Source: Allocoprococcus comes (GTDB lineage Bacteria; Bacillota; Clostridia; Lachnospirales; Lachnospiraceae). Taken from it: a DNA stretch of 64,000 bases. The stretch is from assembly GCF_013300725.1 (NCBI RefSeq), contig NZ_JAAIMM010000011.1, forward strand, positions 1 through 64,000. Reading direction: 5' to 3'. The position numbers were made by a program, and so were the translations under genes. Of this stretch, positions 62,803 to 64,000 are shown piece after piece. The notes under the pieces were generated by a model. That model searched no databases, was not told where the DNA came from, and saw only the letters and a program-made list of their open reading frames with translations. The number at the start of each line of letters is the position of its first letter. The stretch's first letter is position 1.

Positions 62803-64000
62803 ATGAAAAGAAAATTATTACCAGTATTTCTGTCTTTCGCATTACTTGCGAACGGCTCTCTGACAGCTTTTGCCGCTGATCCGGTTGCTGATGCCGTTAC
62901 AGAAAGTGATGTGCAGACTACTGTTTCAGAAAATCAAGAAAACCAGGAAGAAGTAACAGTTCCTGAAGGGGAAACTTCTGAAGAAGAAGCTTCGGATGAA
63001 GCTGATGATTCTAAAGAAACTTCGGATGTTATTACTGATATCGCTGGTCGCTACACAGAACTTGGCACAGATGGTAATCCTATAGACGGATCAAAAGCCA
63101 TCGAAAATGCAAAAGCCGGCTCTGGTGTTATCGTAGATGTACGCACACCTGAAAACTACAACAAGGGACATATTGAAGGTTCTATTTCTGCACCAGTATT
63201 TACTTCAGATGGTGTTGTTAAGCGTTCCGATGAACCTACCGCTGTAGCTTTCACAGAAACTGTAACCGGAAATTCCGTTCTTGAAGGAAAAGAAATCTAT
63301 GTTCTCTGCAACAGTGGAAACGCAGGTGCAAAAGCTGCTACCGTTTTATTAAACGCTGCAGGATATTCTCTTGACAACATTCACACTATTACTTACGGAG
63401 CAACAGGCCTTGAAGTACGCTACGCTTTCCTTGGAACAAACAACGCTGTAACCGGTGCTGAAGCCGTAGCTGCTGTTGATTCATCTGATGTAGTAATCAT
63501 CGATGTTCGTACAACAGAAAACTATGCAAAGGGACATCTGAAGAATTCTATTTCTCTTCCTTTGTTCTATATTGATGAAAAAGGTGAGCCGGCAATTGCA
63601 GAAACTAATAAGGATTCTTATGCCGTTTCTTTCGCTGACTATGTAAAAGCCAACATTTCCACTTTCACAGGCAAAAAAGTATACGTTCTCTGCAACAGTG
63701 GTTCAAGAGGTGCAAGAGCCGCTACTGCTTTACTTGCAGACAACGGTGTTGACAAAAACACGATCTATACCATCACCGGTGGTGCGAAAGATGAAACTGT
63801 AAAAAATGCTTTCGTAACTGTAGATGGTTACAAATTTGTATCCGGAAACGATGCTATTACAGCTGCAAAAGAAGGAACTGCATATGTCATTGATGTGCGT
63901 TCTACAAAAGCACAGGCTAAAACAGGCACTCTGAAAGGATCCATTTCACAGTCTCTGTTTGACGCCGACAACAAACTTGACACAGCTGAGGCTGAAGCAC
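62803..64000 (+). CDS. Exported multi-rhodanese-domain protein, partial
   Basis: The frame is open from the ATG at 62803 (SD TAAGGAGG) to the window end, so the C-terminus is missing. A signal peptide (about 1-25; LLPVFLSFALLANGSLTAFAA, cleavage after AFA) is followed by a Glu/Ser/Asp-rich linker (about 26-85). At least three rhodanese-like domains begin near IVDVRTPENYNKGHIEGS, IIDVRTTENYAKGHLKNS and VIDVRSTKAQAKTG. The first two have the catalytic Cys loop: CNSGNAGAK lacks the Arg, while CNSGSRGAR has it. Exported sulfurtransfer or sulfide handling is possible. The window ends before any anchor signal can be seen. Confidence 0.85.
   Translation, partial: MKRKLLPVFLSFALLANGSLTAFAADPVADAVTESDVQTTVSENQENQEEVTVPEGETSEEEASDEADDSKETSDVITDIAGRYTELGTDGNPIDGSKAIENAKAGSGVIVDVRTPENYNKGHIEGSISAPVFTSDGVVKRSDEPTAVAFTETVTGNSVLEGKEIYVLCNSGNAGAKAATVLLNAAGYSLDNIHTITYGATGLEVRYAFLGTNNAVTGAEAVAAVDSSDVVIIDVRTTENYAKGHLKNSISLPLFYIDEKGEPAIAETNKDSYAVSFADYVKANISTFTGKKVYVLCNSGSRGARAATALLADNGVDKNTIYTITGGAKDETVKNAFVTVDGYKFVSGNDAITAAKEGTAYVIDVRSTKAQAKTGTLKGSISQSLFDADNKLDTAEAEA

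Overview
The window looks like a chromosomal stretch of a spore-forming, anaerobic Firmicute of the Lachnospiraceae type. The basis is gene content and protein style, not a database match: a SCIFF peptide with its radical SAM maturase, a TIGR04086 membrane protein, SpoVT, HemZ, a fused SecDF, a DUF4364 protein, a type II pyrophosphatase with CBS/DRTGG domains, a T-box ahead of ilvB, and moderate-to-low GC. Most genes lie on the minus strand in short, tightly spaced operons. The exceptions on the plus strand are malic enzyme, a radical SAM protein, DUF4364, an S1 protein, a zinc-ribbon membrane protein, one tRNA-Gly and the terminal rhodanese protein.

Layout. 1-5.0 kb is a decayed accessory patch: two copies of an Rpn/PD-(D/E)XK nuclease gene (one broken), ~185-bp direct repeats, a DUF1016 (YhcG) remnant, a frameshifted cytidine deaminase, an AraC/GyrI-type regulator and a repeat-rich membrane-anchored protein. 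5.1-9.7 kb is core information processing (prfA, prmC, DUF1385, rpmE, rho). 9.9-12.6 kb holds malic enzyme, a TIGR01212 radical SAM protein and DUF4364. 12.6-13.2 kb is a non-coding interval with two 163-nt rod-shaped inverted repeats. 13.2-24 kb holds a GHKL/LytTR two-component system, SPFH/NfeD membrane proteins, rarA, a polysaccharide deacetylase, an iron alcohol dehydrogenase, a flavin reductase, a pyrophosphatase and an HTH regulator.

23.9-27.8 kb is a four-gene operon of two M20-type peptidases and two small multi-spanning membrane proteins, next to the regulator; it is a plausible uptake and hydrolysis system for peptide-like compounds. 28.1-32.5 kb has an S1 protein, NAD synthetase, Hsp33 and a methyltransferase. 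32.8-40 kb is amino acid and folate metabolism (LUD protein, ilvE, ilvN, ilvB with T-box, folA, thyA, hom). 40.1-41.9 kb has a zinc-ribbon/Lys-rich tail-anchored protein, a compact four-hairpin non-coding element and two divergent tRNA-Gly(GCC) genes. 41.9-53.1 kb has an M20D amidohydrolase, aspS, hisS, hemZ, a glyoxalase-II-like hydrolase, relA, apt and recJ. 53.2-58.1 kb has secDF, the SCIFF pair, TIGR04086 and spoVT. 58.2-62.6 kb is a dTDP-rhamnose operon (rfbABDC order on the minus strand) with a degenerate phosphotransferase. The window ends inside an exported multi-rhodanese protein.

The most novel-looking signals are non-coding. They are the paired 163-nt rods whose outer arms differ completely between copies but stay perfectly complementary (12641-12803 and 13002-13164), the four-hairpin element at 41081-41242, and a short conserved motif that recurs beside hairpins at four loci.
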